Of a stretch of 6,340 bases of DNA, positions 5,384 to 6,340 are shown piece after piece; within the stretch, counting starts at the first letter, position 1; each line of letters opens with the position of its first letter. Under the pieces are notes generated by a model. That model saw nothing but the letters and a program-made list of their open reading frames with translations. It did no database searches and had not been told where the DNA came from. This stretch comes from Bacteroidia bacterium (lineage in GTDB: Bacteria > Bacteroidota > Bacteroidia > Bacteroidales > BM520): positions 1-6,340 of the forward strand of contig RZYD01000143.1 of assembly GCA_009930445.1 (NCBI GenBank), given 5' to 3'. The position numbers were made by a program, and so were the translations under genes.

Positions 5384-6115
5384 ATGAAAAAAAACTTACT
5401 CGTATTTACTTTTTTAGTATTTCTGATCTCTGGCGCAGAGGCACAGAGTTTTTCGTTTTTTGATCACAACAGCAATCCGATCGCTAATGGCGCTATGCTG
5501 GAAGTTTTGGATCTTCCTTCTGCCAGCGAAATTGTTTTTGAAATGAATATTCAGAATTCAAGCGGTTCTGAAAAAATTGTTATGGCGAAGAAAAATTATA
5601 TCGATGTGCTTGCGGATACCTATAATATGTTTTGCTGGGGGATGTGTTTTGGTCCCGATGTTTTTGTCTCCACTACTGTTGATACTTTAGCTGCGGGGGA
5701 AATAACTTATGATGGATTTTTTTCGGGTCATTATCTTCCAAACACCATTGAAGGTTACTCCATTATACAATATGTGTTTTTTGATAAGAATAATCCGAAT
5801 GACTCAGCCTATGTAAATGTGAAATTTATTGCTGGTTTTACGGGTGTTTCCGATTCTGAAAACCCCTATTATGTATCAGGGGTCTATCCAAACCCGGCGG
5901 TTTCTGTTGCACGACTTGACTATGATTTAAATTCGGTAAACGAGGCTGTTGTTTTTATTAATGACTTAACCGGAACAAGGGTAAAAGAGGTGATTCTGGA
6001 TCATTCTAGCGGATCAGTTTTTATTGACTTATCTGGTCTTCGCAGAGGGGTTTACTTTGTTACCGTGGTAATCGATGGAGTTGCGGTAAAAACTGAAAAG
6101 TTAGTGGTTAAGTAA
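5384..6115 (+). CDS. Small secreted protein with T9SS type A sorting domain (243 aa)
   Basis: The ATG at 5384 is preferred over the in-frame ATGs at 5318 and 5378 because it begins a textbook signal peptide: MKK, hydrophobic NLLVFTFLVFLISG, and AEA|Q cleavage after residue 20. The extra 22 residues upstream would bury that signal. The mature part (21 to about 160) is a beta-rich domain with FCWGMCFGP at 83-91 (Cys84 and Cys88), a pattern I recall from other small Bacteroidota secreted proteins without a known activity. From about 166 the sequence is a Por-type C-terminal sorting domain: GVYPNP (166-171), FINDLTGTRVKEV, LRRGVYFVTV (219-228) and the C-terminal EKLVVK. Such domains direct export across the outer membrane by T9SS and are normally cleaved, often with attachment to surface lipopolysaccharide. 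It appears monocistronic and ends at a strong terminator. The role of the middle domain is unknown. Confidence 0.92.
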   Translation: MKKNLLVFTFLVFLISGAEAQSFSFFDHNSNPIANGAMLEVLDLPSASEIVFEMNIQNSSGSEKIVMAKKNYIDVLADTYNMFCWGMCFGPDVFVSTTVDTLAAGEITYDGFFSGHYLPNTIEGYSIIQYVFFDKNNPNDSAYVNVKFIAGFTGVSDSENPYYVSGVYPNPAVSVARLDYDLNSVNEAVVFINDLTGTRVKEVILDHSSGSVFIDLSGLRRGVYFVTVVIDGVAVKTEKLVVK

Positions 6116-6152
6116 TTGTCATAATTGAAAGGTGGGATTTTGGTTTCTTGGT

Positions 6153-6192
6153 AGAAAAGGCTTTCATTTCGATGGAAGTCTTTTCTTTTTTT
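6153..6192 (+). terminator. Strong intrinsic terminator of the secreted protein gene
   Basis: A 15-bp stem (6153-6167 with 6072+100 to 6186, i.e. right arm 6172-6186) contains two G-T wobbles and is capped by a TTCG tetraloop (6168-6171). A T-run to 6192 follows. It starts 37 nt after the stop codon at 6115. This is the clearest terminator in the window. Confidence 0.88.
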
Positions 6193-6198
6193 ATAGCA

Positions 6199-6232
6199 AA
6201 CAGGAGGAAAACCATCCTGTTTTCCTCCTGTT
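6199..6232 (-). terminator. Hairpin at the 3' end of the right-edge minus-strand gene
   Basis: AACAGGAGGAAAAC (6199-6212) and GTTTTCCTCCTGTT (6219-6232) are a perfect 14-bp inverted repeat with a 6-nt loop. It begins 18 nt after the stop of the minus-strand gene ending at 6251, so it is placed to end that transcript. The T-tract after it on that strand is very short, so it may act mainly as an RNA 3'-end stabiliser. Confidence 0.6.
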
Positions 6233-6250
6233 CGAATACAAAGTGAATTA

Positions 6251-6340
6251 TTAAATAAATGCTTCGCGGAAGCACTCTGCATAATCATTTTTTTCCCAGC
6301 CAAAGAAGGTAACCTTTTTAAAGTATCGTTCTTCGTTTGC
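6251..6340 (-). CDS. C-terminal 29 codons of an unidentified minus-strand gene (partial)
   Basis: From the right edge the minus strand reads an open frame that ends in a TAA at 6253-6251. The visible C-terminus contains YFKKVTFFGW and EKNDYAECFREAFI, a balanced, protein-like composition with aromatic and charged residues. The stop is followed by a strong hairpin at 6232-6199, as expected for a gene end. It is convergent with the secreted protein gene. I do not recognise the family from 29 residues, and no function is proposed. The start and most of the gene lie outside the window. Confidence 0.6.
   Translation of the reverse strand, partial: ANEERYFKKVTFFGWEKNDYAECFREAFI

Noticed and set aside
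6260..6274. TGCTTC-GCG-GAAGCA inverted repeat
   Set aside because: It lies within the coding end of the right-edge gene, has only 6 bp and no T-tract, so chance is sufficient.
6052..6303. Minus-strand ORF of 83 codons crossing the end of the secreted protein gene
   Set aside because: It would run through both terminator hairpins and the sorting domain. The frame ending at 6251 is the better candidate for the gene entering from the right.

Overview
The window looks like chromosomal DNA of a member of the Bacteroidota. Three things point there: a secreted protein ending in a type IX secretion (T9SS, Por-type) sorting domain; a giant secreted protein built from PKD/Ig-like modules of the kind common in that phylum; and -7 boxes of the form TAnnTTTG combined with weak or absent Shine-Dalgarno sequences. 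No mobile element, CRISPR array, tRNA or rRNA was seen.

Layout. (1) Positions 1-2674, minus strand, hold the first 891 codons of a large gene that runs off the left edge. It encodes a signal peptide, an N-terminal beta-rich domain, one PKD/SprB-like module (type A), five tandem 86-88 residue modules (type B) with a regular Cys-Trp-Cys pattern, and at least three more type A modules. Its C-terminus is outside the window. (2) A 55-bp divergent spacer (2675-2729) carries a candidate -7 box on each strand. (3) Positions 2730-4733, plus strand, encode a complete long-form urocanate hydratase (HutU, 667 aa), the second enzyme of histidine degradation. No other hut gene is in the window. (4) The 650-bp gap 4734-5383 has no convincing protein gene but is rich in structure: two competing inverted repeats, a fragment resembling a dispersed repeat, a short palindrome, a plus-strand terminator, and a candidate minus-strand small RNA of about 95 nt with its own promoter, a perfect 20-bp palindrome and an intrinsic terminator. 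(5) Positions 5384-6115, plus strand, encode a 243-aa secreted protein with a signal peptide, a compact domain with a CWGMC motif, and a T9SS type A sorting domain. (6) Two back-to-back hairpins (6153-6232) separate it from the last 29 codons of an unidentified minus-strand gene entering from the right edge.

The genes do not form an obvious pathway. HutU is cytoplasmic and catabolic. The two secreted proteins are cell-surface or extracellular products that probably share the T9SS route; this is shown for the small one and only inferred for the large one. Each gene appears to be its own transcription unit. The most interesting item is the candidate small RNA at about 5018-5112.
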